Origin: Clostridia bacterium
GTDB taxonomy: Bacteria; Bacillota_A; Clostridia; Christensenellales; Aristaeellaceae
Length of the DNA: 14,911 bases
Assembly (NCBI GenBank): GCA_017412025.1
Contig: JAFQOY010000051.1
Coordinates: 1 to 14,911 of the forward strand
Direction: 5' to 3'
A model generated the notes under the pieces. That model had not been told where the DNA came from. It was given only the letters and a program-made list of their open reading frames with translations, and did not search any database. The translations under genes were made by a program, and so were the position numbers. Of this stretch, positions 7,006 through 14,499 are shown one piece after another. Position 1 is the first letter of the stretch. Every line of letters starts with the position of its first letter.

Positions 7006-8361
7006 ATGATCAATACGTCTGAAATACTGCAAACTGTTCGGATGATCACAGAGGAAAAACTGGACATCCGCACCATCACCATGGGCATTTCGCTCTATGC
7101 GTGCTGCCACCCGGATAAGAAGACGCTTTACAGCAATGTATATGACCGCATCACCAGGCAGGCGGAGCATCTGGTGAAGACCGGCGAGGATCTGGAGCGC
7201 GAGTTCGGCATCCCGATTGTCAACAAGCGCATTTCCGTCACGCCGGCGAGCCTTGTCGCCGCGGCCTGCGGCGATCCGATCGTCGTGGCGCGCGCGATGG
7301 ACGCTGCGGCGAAGGAGACAGGCGTCAACTTCATCGGTGGCTATACCGCGCTGGTGCAGAAGGGCATGACCGCGTCCGACCGCGCGCTGATCGCCTCGCT
7401 GCCGGAGGCGCTGTCCACGACGGAGCGCGTGTGCTCCTCAGTGAACGTGGCGTCTACCCGCGCGGGCATCGACATGGACGCTGTGCGCCTGTGCGGTCAG
7501 GCGATCAAGGACATTGCCGACGCAACGAAGGAGCAGGACGCTGCGGGCTGCATGAAGCTCGTTGTCTTTGCCAATGCGGTGGAGGACAATCCCTTTATGG
7601 CCGGCGCGTTCCATGGCCCGGGCGAAGGAGACTGCTGCATCAACGTGGGCATTTCCGGCCCGGGCGTCGTCAAGCATGCGCTTGAGCAGGAGGCGAAGGA
7701 TCAGCCCTTTGACGTGGTGGCGGAGACGATCAAGAAGACGGCGTTCAAGATCACGCGCGTGGGGCAGCTGATTGCCAGGGAAGCGTCTTCGCGCCTCGGC
7801 GTGCCGTTTGGCATCGTGGATCTGTCCCTTGCGCCGACGCCTGCGATGGGCGATTCCGTCGCGCATATCCTTGAAGAGATGGGCCTTGAGTGCTGCGGCT
7901 GCCACGGTACGACGGCTGCGCTTGCGCTGCTGAACGACGCGGTGAAGAAGGGCGGCGTGATGGCTTCCAGCCATGTCGGCGGCCTGTCCGGCGCGTTCAT
8001 CCCGGTGTCGGAGGATATCGGCATGATCAACGCTGCGGCCAGGGGCGCGCTCAGCCTTGAAAAGCTGGAAGCGATGACCTGCGTCTGCTCCGTCGGCCTT
8101 GACATGATCGCCGTGCCGGGCGATACGCCTGCGAGCACGATCTCCGCGATCATCGCGGATGAGGCGGCTATCGGCATGGTCAACAGCAAGACGACGGCGG
8201 TGCGCATTATCCCCGCTCCGGGCAAAACCATCGGCGACGAGGTCGAGTTCGGCGGCCTGTTCGGCCGTGCGCCGATCATGCGCGTGAGCCCGTATTCTGC
8301 GGCGAAGTTTATCGCGCGCGGCGGCCGCATTCCCGCGCCGCTGCAGAGCCTGAAGAACTGA
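7006..8361 (+). CDS. UPF0210 / DUF711 family protein (often labelled 'PFL family protein')
   Basis: A 451-residue cytosolic protein, the normal length for UPF0210. Family-like blocks include the N-terminal [19 protein letters not shown], the [13 protein letters not shown] segment, the glycine-rich [20 protein letters not shown] block around 7612-7671, and the C-terminal [20 protein letters not shown] ending (here [13 protein letters not shown]). Databases link it to the pyruvate formate-lyase fold, but no C-terminal glycyl-radical motif is visible and no radical-SAM activase is nearby, so PFL chemistry should not be assumed. Several conserved Cys and Gly positions suggest an enzyme, but the reaction is unknown. 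The tight pairing with the ACT-domain gene upstream is a conserved arrangement in Bacillota and suggests that the ACT protein regulates this one. Confidence 0.9.
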   Translation: MINTSEILQTVRMITEEKLDIRTITMGISLYACCHPDKKTLYSNVYDRITRQAEHLVKTGEDLEREFGIPIVNKRISVTPASLVAAACGDPIVVARAMDAAAKETGVNFIGGYTALVQKGMTASDRALIASLPEALSTTERVCSSVNVASTRAGIDMDAVRLCGQAIKDIADATKEQDAAGCMKLVVFANAVEDNPFMAGAFHGPGEGDCCINVGISGPGVVKHALEQEAKDQPFDVVAETIKKTAFKITRVGQLIAREASSRLGVPFGIVDLSLAPTPAMGDSVAHILEEMGLECCGCHGTTAALALLNDAVKKGGVMASSHVGGLSGAFIPVSEDIGMINAAARGALSLEKLEAMTCVCSVGLDMIAVPGDTPASTISAIIADEAAIGMVNSKTTAVRIIPAPGKTIGDEVEFGGLFGRAPIMRVSPYSAAKFIARGGRIPAPLQSLKN

Positions 8362-8395
8362 CCGGCATGCATGGAGAAAGAGAGGTTATGTGCTT

Positions 8396-10213
8396 ATGGA
8401 TAAGGAACTGACCCGCGCATCGGTCGATCCGCGGTATACGTGGGACGTGACGCGCGTTTATGCAGATGACAAAGCCTGGGAAAAGGCGTTTGACGCCGTG
8501 AAGGCGGGCGCGCAGGAATTCTCCGACCGCGCCGGTACGCTCTCTTCCGGCCGTGACGCTGTGCTTGATGCGCTGCAGGCGTATATGGCGCTGTATGAGG
8601 AGATGAGCGCCGTATACTGCTACGCGATGATGAAGCTGCATGAGGATACGACGGTCGGTCAATATCAGGCGATGAACAGCCGCGCTGCGACGCTTTCAAG
8701 CGACGTGGGCGCAAAGACGGCGTTCCTCACGCCGGAGCTGCTGACGCTTGAGGAGGGCACGCTTGAAAGCCTGATCGACGATCCGGCTTTTGCGGATTAC
8801 GATGCGTTCCTGCGCGGCGTGCTGCGCATGAAAGCGCATACGCTTTCTCAAAGGGAAGAGCAGCTGCTGGCGATGGCGGCGGAGATTGCCGGCGTGCCGG
8901 AGAGCGCATACGACATGCTTTCTGACGCGGATCTTGATCTGGGCAAGACGCGCGGCGAGGATGGGAAGAAGACCACGCTCACCGACGCGCGCCTGTCGAC
9001 CTTCCTGGAAAGCCCGGACAGGGCCGTGCGCAAGGCGGCGTACTGCAATGTGATGAACGGGTATGCAAAGCTTGGCAACACCATTGCGGCGCTGTATGCC
9101 GGCCAGGTGAAGGCGGGGCTGTTTGAGGGCGCTGCGCGCGGATACGGCAGCCCGCGCGAGATGGCGCTGTATCCCGACGAGGTGGACGAGGCCGTATACG
9201 ACAGCCTGATCGACGCCGTGCACGGCGGCCTTGATACGCTGGCGGAATATCTGCGCATCCGCAGGGACGAGCTGGGGCTGGCGAAGATGCACATGTACGA
9301 TCTCTATGCCAAAACGGGCGACGGGTTCGACGTGCGCATGGATATTGACGAGGCGTTTGCTACGTTCCTTGAGGCTGTTGCACCGCTTGGAGAGGACTAT
9401 GTGAAGGACGCCTCCCGCGCGCTTGAGGAGCGCTGGATCGACGTATACGAGACGAAGAACAAGCGCGGCGGCGCATACTGCAGCGGCGGCGTGTACAAGA
9501 CTGCGCCATACGTGCTCCTGAACCACAAGAACACGTATGACGGACTGTCCACACTCTGCCACGAGATGGGCCATGCGATGCACAGCTTCTACTCCAACCG
9601 CACGCAGCCCTTCGCCAAGGCGGATTACACGATCTTTGTCGCAGAGGTGGCTTCTACCTGCAACGAGATTCTGCTTTCCGAGTATCTGCTCAAAAAGTAT
9701 GAGGGCGATCATAAGGCGAGGCTTGCGCTGATTGGCTCTCTGCTGGAGCACTTCCGCACGACGGTGTTCCGCCAGACGATGTTCGCCGAGTTTGAGCACA
9801 AGGCGCACGCCATGGCGCAGGAAGGTCAGAGCCTGACGAAGGAAAGCCTTTGCGGCATGTATTACGATCTCAACAAGCTCTACTATGGCCGTGCCTGCGT
9901 GGTGGATCGAGAAGTCGCCAACGAGTGGATGCGCATTCCGCATTTCTACAGCCCGTTCTATGTCTATAAGTATGCGACGGGCTTCTGCGCGGCTGTCGCG
10001 CTGGCTCGCAACGTGCTCAGCGGCGATGCGCAGAAGGTGGCAGCGTACAGGAAGTTTCTCACCCTCGGCGGAAGCATGCCGCCGATTGAGGAGCTGAAGA
10101 TTGCGGGCGTTGATATGTCCACGCCGCAGCCGGTGTGCGAGGCGCTTGATTACTTTGCCGAGCTGGTGATGGAATACCGTCAGCTGCTGCGCGCGCAGGA
10201 GGAAGCCAAATGA
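8396..10213 (+). CDS. pepF: Oligoendopeptidase F, M3 family zinc metallopeptidase
   Basis: A 605-residue M3B peptidase, full length for PepF, which cleaves oligopeptides of roughly 7-17 residues in the cytosol and so recycles peptides released by proteases or imported. The N-terminal part (about 1-190) is the helical PepF/PZ-type region; the catalytic domain carries the zinc motif HEMGH at 389-393, with Glu390 as catalytic base and Glu417 in FVAEVASTCNE as third zinc ligand. Downstream residues (ANEWMRIPHFYSPFYVYKYATG) match the family substrate-binding region. ATG 8396 was chosen because GAGGT at 8382-8386 is 9 bases upstream; a GTG at 8390 is in frame but only 3 bases away. The stop overlaps the next start as ATGA at 10210-10213, so translation of the two is probably coupled. 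Confidence 0.95.
   Translation: MDKELTRASVDPRYTWDVTRVYADDKAWEKAFDAVKAGAQEFSDRAGTLSSGRDAVLDALQAYMALYEEMSAVYCYAMMKLHEDTTVGQYQAMNSRAATLSSDVGAKTAFLTPELLTLEEGTLESLIDDPAFADYDAFLRGVLRMKAHTLSQREEQLLAMAAEIAGVPESAYDMLSDADLDLGKTRGEDGKKTTLTDARLSTFLESPDRAVRKAAYCNVMNGYAKLGNTIAALYAGQVKAGLFEGAARGYGSPREMALYPDEVDEAVYDSLIDAVHGGLDTLAEYLRIRRDELGLAKMHMYDLYAKTGDGFDVRMDIDEAFATFLEAVAPLGEDYVKDASRALEERWIDVYETKNKRGGAYCSGGVYKTAPYVLLNHKNTYDGLSTLCHEMGHAMHSFYSNRTQPFAKADYTIFVAEVASTCNEILLSEYLLKKYEGDHKARLALIGSLLEHFRTTVFRQTMFAEFEHKAHAMAQEGQSLTKESLCGMYYDLNKLYYGRACVVDREVANEWMRIPHFYSPFYVYKYATGFCAAVALARNVLSGDAQKVAAYRKFLTLGGSMPPIEELKIAGVDMSTPQPVCEALDYFAELVMEYRQLLRAQEEAK
10197..10203 (+). promoter_or_regulatory. Ribosome binding site inside the end of pepF
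   Basis: AGGAGGA lies within the last codons of pepF, 6 bases before the ATG at 10210. It supports genuine translation of the small overlapping gene. Confidence 0.8.
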
Positions 10214-10539
10214 TGCAGGGCTATGATATTGAGCAGGCGGTTTCCTTTATCGCAAAGGCGATGCGTAAGGCGGGGCATAAGCAGGAGCAGCAGGAGCTTG
10301 AGCGCTTTATCCGCAGCGCCATCGACGCGGACATGGAATACATGCTTGAAACCGGCGTGATTGACGAGCAGGGGCTGATGGGCGAGGGCGAGTATGACGA
10401 CGACGACGCCTTTGAAGCGCTGCTTGACCGTCTGGCGCAAGGCATGGACGACGATGCGATTGATCAGCTGGCGCAGCTGCTTGACAGCTATATGAATGCG
10501 CAGCAGGACTTTATGGAAGCGTCGGGCCTGATGGAATAA
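10210..10539 (+). CDS. Small acidic protein of unknown function
   Basis: A 109-residue protein that I do not recognise. It is strongly acidic in the middle and C-terminal part (DAFEALLDRLAQGMDDDAID, with a preceding run of four Asp) and predicted mainly alpha-helical, with no membrane segment, signal peptide or cysteine. A run rich in Lys, Gln and Glu (residues about 18-30) separates two helical halves. It is very likely real: a strong ribosome binding site, an ATGA overlap with pepF, and base use like its neighbours. ATG 10213 is an alternative start three bases on. The coupling to pepF suggests similar amounts of both proteins, but there is no direct evidence that they interact. Confidence 0.75.
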   Translation: MMQGYDIEQAVSFIAKAMRKAGHKQEQQELERFIRSAIDADMEYMLETGVIDEQGLMGEGEYDDDDAFEALLDRLAQGMDDDAIDQLAQLLDSYMNAQQDFMEASGLME

Positions 10540-10576
10540 GGCCCGGCGCGGGACGAATGGCTTTGTGAGAAGAACG

Positions 10577-11458
10577 ATGGATGAAATCATCATGCAGCAG
10601 AAGGATGCTGCAAAGGCGCTCAGCGGCAAGACGTTTATACTGGGCGTGGCGCAGATTGTGCTGTGCCTGGCACTTGCGCAGATTGCCGTCAATCTGCTGA
10701 TCAGCCTGACAGGAATCGGCCTGTTCAACATTCTGTTTTATCTGTATGCCGTGTGGCTGCTTGTGCAGTTCATGCGCCGTACGGTTGCTTCTTATGTCTA
10801 CACGCTCAAGCACGGCGTGCTCTATCTGGAAAAGAAGCTCGGCGACAGCACCATGTCCCTGATGGAAGTTCCGCTTTGCCGGGTGGTGAGCATGCGGCCG
10901 GTGTATATGGCGGAGAAGCTTCGGATCACCTATCCGCAGGTGACGGTGATCGATCCTGCGTCAAGGCCCTCCTTCCGCATGCGCGCTGCGTTTGCTGTAA
11001 GCCTGCTCTCCGCGCGCCTTGCCCGGCGGCTGGCCGGGAAATGCGCCGATGAGCAGATCGGTCATGTGATTGTCTTGATCGAGGAAGGGCAGCGCCATGC
11101 CTGCGTGTTCAGGCCGAATGAGGCGCTGTGCGCGGAGCTTGAAAAGCAGCTTGAGCAGGTCTATGGCTTTGACGAGCGGATGACGCGGAACAAGGTGAAT
11201 ACGCTGTATGCCCGCGCGCTTGAGCGCGCGTTCCCGGCATACTATGCCTTTGTCAATCCGCTGGTCGACCCGGAGATTATGCAGCGGGCGTTGGCAAGGA
11301 AACAGGCAAAGAAGGAAAAAAAGCGGAACAAGAAGCGGAAGAAACCGATAGCGAACCGGACGAAAAATGGCGCGGGCGGCGCGGTGCGGACGGAAAAAGA
11401 GGCTGCGCAGGCGACCGGCACGCAGAAAAAGAACGACAGCGGAACGCGCGCAGGATGA
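10577..11458 (+). CDS. Membrane protein with two N-terminal helices, PH-like region and Lys-rich tail
   Basis: A 293-residue protein. Hydrophobic segments at about 20-42 and 46-66 form two membrane helices joined by a short turn. The following region (VYTLKHGVLYLEKKLGD, then SLMEVPLCRVVSMRPV) resembles bacterial PH-like (bPH/YdbS-type) domains, which often follow a pair of helices. The middle (about 120-225) is mixed helix and strand. From about 235 the protein is extremely basic (repeated Lys/Arg, KKEKKRNKKRKK) and ends in a Gly/Ala/Thr/Lys-rich disordered tail, which may bind nucleic acid or acidic lipid head groups. Function is not known; the PH-like assignment is by pattern only. ATG 10577 is preferred over GTG 10565, although the ribosome binding site (GAGAAG) is weak. 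There are 37 bases between it and the acidic-protein gene. Confidence 0.7.
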   Translation: MDEIIMQQKDAAKALSGKTFILGVAQIVLCLALAQIAVNLLISLTGIGLFNILFYLYAVWLLVQFMRRTVASYVYTLKHGVLYLEKKLGDSTMSLMEVPLCRVVSMRPVYMAEKLRITYPQVTVIDPASRPSFRMRAAFAVSLLSARLARRLAGKCADEQIGHVIVLIEEGQRHACVFRPNEALCAELEKQLEQVYGFDERMTRNKVNTLYARALERAFPAYYAFVNPLVDPEIMQRALARKQAKKEKKRNKKRKKPIANRTKNGAGGAVRTEKEAAQATGTQKKNDSGTRAG

Positions 11459-11492
11459 GCATGCGTGCAGCTGCATAAAGCAGGAGTAAGAT

Positions 11493-12776
11493 ATGAAGTA
11501 CACGACGATTCTGTTTGATCTGGATGGAACGCTCACGCGCTCGGAAAAGGGCATTACCAGGAGCGCGCTGTATGCGGCGGAAAAGATGGGCTTTACCGGA
11601 TTTACGGCAGAGCAGTTCCGCGTGTTTATCGGACCGCCGCTGGTGATGTCTTTTCAGCAGGTCGTCGGGATGACGCCGCAGCAGGCGGAGGAAGCGACGG
11701 CGCATTACCGCGAGCGCTTTGCGTCTGTTGGCTATGCAGAAAACGAGGTGTATACCGGCATTCCCGCGCTGCTGCGCAGCCTGAAGAAAAACGGCGCAAA
11801 GATCGCGATTGCGACGGCAAAGCCGCAGCAGTTTGCCCAGAAGATTGCCGAGCAGTTCGGCATGGCGCCGTATCTGGATGAGATCGTCGGCCCGGGGTTT
11901 GACAACAAGCATGCCAGCAAGGCGGGCATTGTCCGCCGCGCGGCCGAGCTGCTGGGCGGTACGCCTGTGATGATCGGCGACCGCTGCTACGATGTGGAAG
12001 GCGGCAGGGACAACGGAATGGACACCATCGGCGTGGCCTATGGCTACGGAAGCCGCAGCGAGCTTGAAAACGCAGGCGCAACGCATGTGGTGGATACGGT
12101 TGAGGAACTGACGGAGCTGCTGCTTTGCGATGCGCCAAGGGAGAAGGGCGTATTCATCACGATGGAGGGCATGGACGGCTGCGGAAAGACCACGCAGCGC
12201 AAGGCGCTGATCGCGCATCTTCAGGAGCTTGGCTGGGATGTGCAGACGACGCGCGAGCCGGGCGGAGACGAGATTGCGGAAAAGATCCGTACGCTCGTGC
12301 TCGATCCTGCAAACAAGGCCATGTGCGATGAGACGGAGGCGTATCTGTACGCGGCGTCCCGTGCGCAGAATGTGCGCGCGCTGGTGCGTCCTGCCCTTGA
12401 GCGCGGCTGCGCGGTGGTGTGCGACAGGTTTGTTGATTCCTCCATTGCCTATCAGGGCGGAGGAAGGCAGCTGGGCAGCGACCGCATTGCGCAGCTCAAT
12501 CATATGGCGGTCGGCGATACGATGCCGGATATCACGGTTTATCTGCGCATGCCGCCGGATGTGGCGCTCTCCCGAAGGCTCAGCGCATCTGAACCGGACC
12601 GGATGGAGAGCGAGAAAGACAGCTTCTTTGAACGCACATATCATGCATTTGAAGCGCTGTATGGGGGATCGGCGGCGCAGCGTGCGGTAATCGTGGACGC
12701 TTCGCAGTCGATTGAAGACGTGACGAAGGATATGCTTGCGGCTGTCGACCGCAGGCTGAATGCGCTTGCGCGCTGA
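11493..12776 (+). CDS. tmk: Fusion of HAD 5'-nucleotidase-like phosphatase and thymidylate kinase
   Basis: A single 427-residue frame holding two complete enzymes. Residues 1-210 are a HAD IA phosphatase of the 5'-nucleotidase-like type: FDLDGT with Asp9 and Asp11, the FIGPPL cap signature near residue 47, Thr108 in IATAKP, Lys143, and MIGDRCYD with Asp163 and Asp167. Residues about 219-427 are thymidylate kinase, phosphorylating dTMP to dTDP for DNA synthesis: P-loop GMDGCGKT at 226-233, TREPGG, the DRF motif with the following SSIAYQGGGRQLG substrate loop, and a lid segment with EPDRME. The linker is only about eight residues (CDAPREKG). No stop, ribosome binding site or suitable internal start separates the halves: the first internal ATG (12162) falls inside the first strand of the kinase. 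AGGAG at 11482-11486 supports the start. mnmA follows after 13 bases. Confidence 0.93.
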   Translation: MKYTTILFDLDGTLTRSEKGITRSALYAAEKMGFTGFTAEQFRVFIGPPLVMSFQQVVGMTPQQAEEATAHYRERFASVGYAENEVYTGIPALLRSLKKNGAKIAIATAKPQQFAQKIAEQFGMAPYLDEIVGPGFDNKHASKAGIVRRAAELLGGTPVMIGDRCYDVEGGRDNGMDTIGVAYGYGSRSELENAGATHVVDTVEELTELLLCDAPREKGVFITMEGMDGCGKTTQRKALIAHLQELGWDVQTTREPGGDEIAEKIRTLVLDPANKAMCDETEAYLYAASRAQNVRALVRPALERGCAVVCDRFVDSSIAYQGGGRQLGSDRIAQLNHMAVGDTMPDITVYLRMPPDVALSRRLSASEPDRMESEKDSFFERTYHAFEALYGGSAAQRAVIVDASQSIEDVTKDMLAAVDRRLNALAR

Positions 12777-12789
12777 TGGGAGCGTAGAT

Positions 12790-13896
12790 ATGGCGAAAAT
12801 TGTAGTGGGCATGTCCGGCGGCGTCGATTCCTCTGTGGCAGCGCTGCTGCTCAAGCAGGCGGGGCATGAGGTTGTCGGCGTATTCATGAAGAACTGGGAG
12901 GAAAAGGACGAAAACGGCGTATGCACGAGCGAAACGGACTGGGCGGACGTACGCGAGGTGTGCGAGAAGATCGACATCCCGTACTACTCGGTCAATTTCG
13001 TGAAGGAGTATTACGACCGGGTGTTTTCCTATTTCCTGGATGAATACCGCCGCGGACGCACGCCGAATCCGGACGTGCTGTGCAACAGAGAGATCAAGTT
13101 CAAGGCATTCCTCGATTTTGCGATGGAACTGGGCGCGGATCATCTGGCGACCGGCCATTTCTGCGGCCTGGGCATGGGCGCAGACGGAAAAAAGCAGCTT
13201 CTGCGCGGCGCGGACGGGAACAAGGATCAGAGCTATTTCCTGTACATGCTGGGACAGAAAGCGCTTGAAAAGGCGATGTTCCCCGTGGGCGGCATGACCA
13301 AGGCGCAGGTGCGCGGGATCGCGGCGCAGGCAGGCCTGGTCAATTCGCTGAAGAAGGATTCGACCGGCGTATGCTTCATCGGCGAGCGCCGCTTCAAGCC
13401 CTTCCTCAAACAGTTTCTGCCGGCTCAGCCGGGCGACATGGTGACGCTTGAGGGCAAGGTCGTCGGCAGGCATGACGGGCTGATGTATTATACCCTCGGC
13501 CAGCGCCGCGGGCTGGGCATCGGCGGCGTGGAGGGCGCGCAGGAAGGCGGCGGGCGCTGGTTTGTGCTGGCCAAGGACATGCAGAAAAATCAGCTGATTG
13601 TCACCTGCGGCGCGGATCATCCGCTGCTCTACAGCAGAAACGCCATCGGCGAGGACGCGACGTGGATTGCGGGAGAACCGCCGGCTCTGGAATTTGACTG
13701 CACGTGCAAATACCGCTACAGGCAGCCGGATCAGCAGGTGCACGTCTCCGTGCTGGATGGCGGCAGACTGCATGTGACGGCGAAGGAAAGGCAGCGCGCC
13801 GTGACGCCGGGGCAGAGCATGGTGCTCTATCAGGGGGATGTGTGTCTGGGCGGCGCGGTCTGCTGCGATGTGTTGGATGCGGGGCAGGCGGAATGA
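12790..13896 (+). CDS. mnmA: tRNA-specific 2-thiouridylase MnmA
   Basis: A 368-residue enzyme that adds sulfur to position 2 of uridine 34 in tRNA for Lys, Glu and Gln, using ATP to adenylate the uridine and a persulfide sulfur donor. Visible motifs: the PP-loop SGGVDSS at 9-15, the GVFMKNWEEKDE segment, TPNPDVLCN with catalytic Cys98, ATGHF, the KDQSYFLYML segment, and GVCFIGER with Cys195 as the second catalytic cysteine (E. coli Cys102 and Cys199). The C-terminal beta domain is complete. ATG 12790 was chosen because GGGAG at 12778-12782 is 7 bases upstream and the family N-terminus fits; the open frame back to 12760 overlaps tmk. In Bacillota the sulfur donor is often a cysteine desulfurase encoded nearby; none is seen here. 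Its stop overlaps the next start. Confidence 0.96.
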   Translation: MAKIVVGMSGGVDSSVAALLLKQAGHEVVGVFMKNWEEKDENGVCTSETDWADVREVCEKIDIPYYSVNFVKEYYDRVFSYFLDEYRRGRTPNPDVLCNREIKFKAFLDFAMELGADHLATGHFCGLGMGADGKKQLLRGADGNKDQSYFLYMLGQKALEKAMFPVGGMTKAQVRGIAAQAGLVNSLKKDSTGVCFIGERRFKPFLKQFLPAQPGDMVTLEGKVVGRHDGLMYYTLGQRRGLGIGGVEGAQEGGGRWFVLAKDMQKNQLIVTCGADHPLLYSRNAIGEDATWIAGEPPALEFDCTCKYRYRQPDQQVHVSVLDGGRLHVTAKERQRAVTPGQSMVLYQGDVCLGGAVCCDVLDAGQAE

Positions 13897-14435
13897 TGAT
13901 GCTGAACCGGTTCTTTGGTCATCTGTCGACCGTCACGCGCCACAGGCATCGGGTGATTGCGCACTGCGCAAAGGCGGGCATTCTGTTTCAGGGGCTGTTT
14001 CACGATTTGTCGAAATACACGCCTTCGGAGTTCTGGCCGGGCGTAAAATACTACAATGGAAAGCACTCACCCACGGAGGATGAGCGCAGGGAATACGGTT
14101 ATTCTCAGGCGTGGATGCATCACAAGGGAAGAAACCGCCATCACTGGGAATACTGGACGGATTACAACATGAATCTGAAATGCTATATGCCGGTTCCCGT
14201 GCCGCGGAAATACCTGGCGGAGATGCTCTGCGACCGCATTGCGGCGAGCAAGATCTACAAGGGAGACAGCTACACGGACAGCGCGCCGCTTGATTACCTT
14301 GAGAAGGGATACATGCGCGACAGCATGCATCCGCAGACGCTTGAGGAACTGACGCGGTTCCTGGCGCTTCTGCGTGATCAGGGAGAGGACGCCATGTTTG
14401 CGGCGCTGCGCGCATATGTCAGAGAAGGGAAATAA
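13893..14435 (+). CDS. DUF5662 family protein with HD-like motif
   Basis: A 180-residue protein resembling the DUF5662 family, found in Bacillota and their phages. The N-terminal half is rich in His: TRHRHRVIAHCAK, then GLFHDLSKYTPSEF. The spaced His residues followed by His-Asp recall HD-type metal-dependent phosphohydrolases, but the protein is small and the match is by pattern. Further aromatic and His-rich blocks (MHHKGRNRHHWEYW) and an LCDRIAASKIYKGD segment are typical for the family. No signal peptide or membrane segment is seen. Three ATG codons stand in a row at 13893, 13896 and 13899; the first overlaps the mnmA stop as ATGA, so translation is probably coupled. The ribosome binding site is weak (GGCAGG). 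A link to tRNA or nucleotide metabolism is possible from context only. Confidence 0.82.
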   Translation: MMMLNRFFGHLSTVTRHRHRVIAHCAKAGILFQGLFHDLSKYTPSEFWPGVKYYNGKHSPTEDERREYGYSQAWMHHKGRNRHHWEYWTDYNMNLKCYMPVPVPRKYLAEMLCDRIAASKIYKGDSYTDSAPLDYLEKGYMRDSMHPQTLEELTRFLALLRDQGEDAMFAALRAYVREGK

Positions 14436-14462
14436 AGCCTGTTCAGGCGCAATATACGAAGG

Positions 14463-14495
14463 AAAGGCCGAAGCTGCGCGCAGCTTCGGCCTTTT
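14463..14495. terminator. Bidirectional intrinsic terminator
   Basis: Positions 14463-14494 form a 32-base perfect palindrome. As RNA it gives about 14 paired bases with a GCGC loop. On the + strand the stem is followed by TTTT (14492-14495); read from the other strand it is followed by TTT and then CCTT. It lies 27 bases after the DUF5662 stop and 5 bases beyond the - strand collagen-like gene stop, where convergent transcripts would both need an end. Confidence 0.92.
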
Positions 14496-14499
14496 GCGG

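Noticed and set aside
7006..8361. Glycyl-radical pyruvate formate-lyase
   Set aside because: No glycyl-radical loop is visible near the C-terminus, the length is far shorter than PFL, and no activating enzyme gene is adjacent. Only the database family name suggests it.
10523..10545. Hairpin over the stop codon of the acidic-protein gene as a terminator
   Set aside because: A 7-bp stem with the stop codon near the loop, but a GC-rich rather than T-rich sequence follows, and the next gene begins close by.
11466..11475. Short palindrome TGCAGCTGCA before the HAD-Tmk gene as an operator
   Set aside because: Ten bases of palindrome in GC-rich DNA is expected by chance, and no promoter elements are recognisable around it.
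11277..12977. Long minus-strand open frame (566 residues) opposite the HAD-Tmk fusion
   Set aside because: Long antisense frames are common opposite GC-rich genes. The composition is His/Arg-rich with no recognisable domain, and the + strand gene has every catalytic motif. The same reasoning removes antisense frames at 2609-3646, 3823-4911, 4930-5940, 5956-7170, 8696-9943 and 12580-13773.
1..14435. Sigma-70 type promoters within the plus-strand block
   Set aside because: TTGACA-like strings occur (for example near 10478 and 2654) but lie inside genes without a well-spaced -10 box, and the gaps are too short to hold a convincing promoter.
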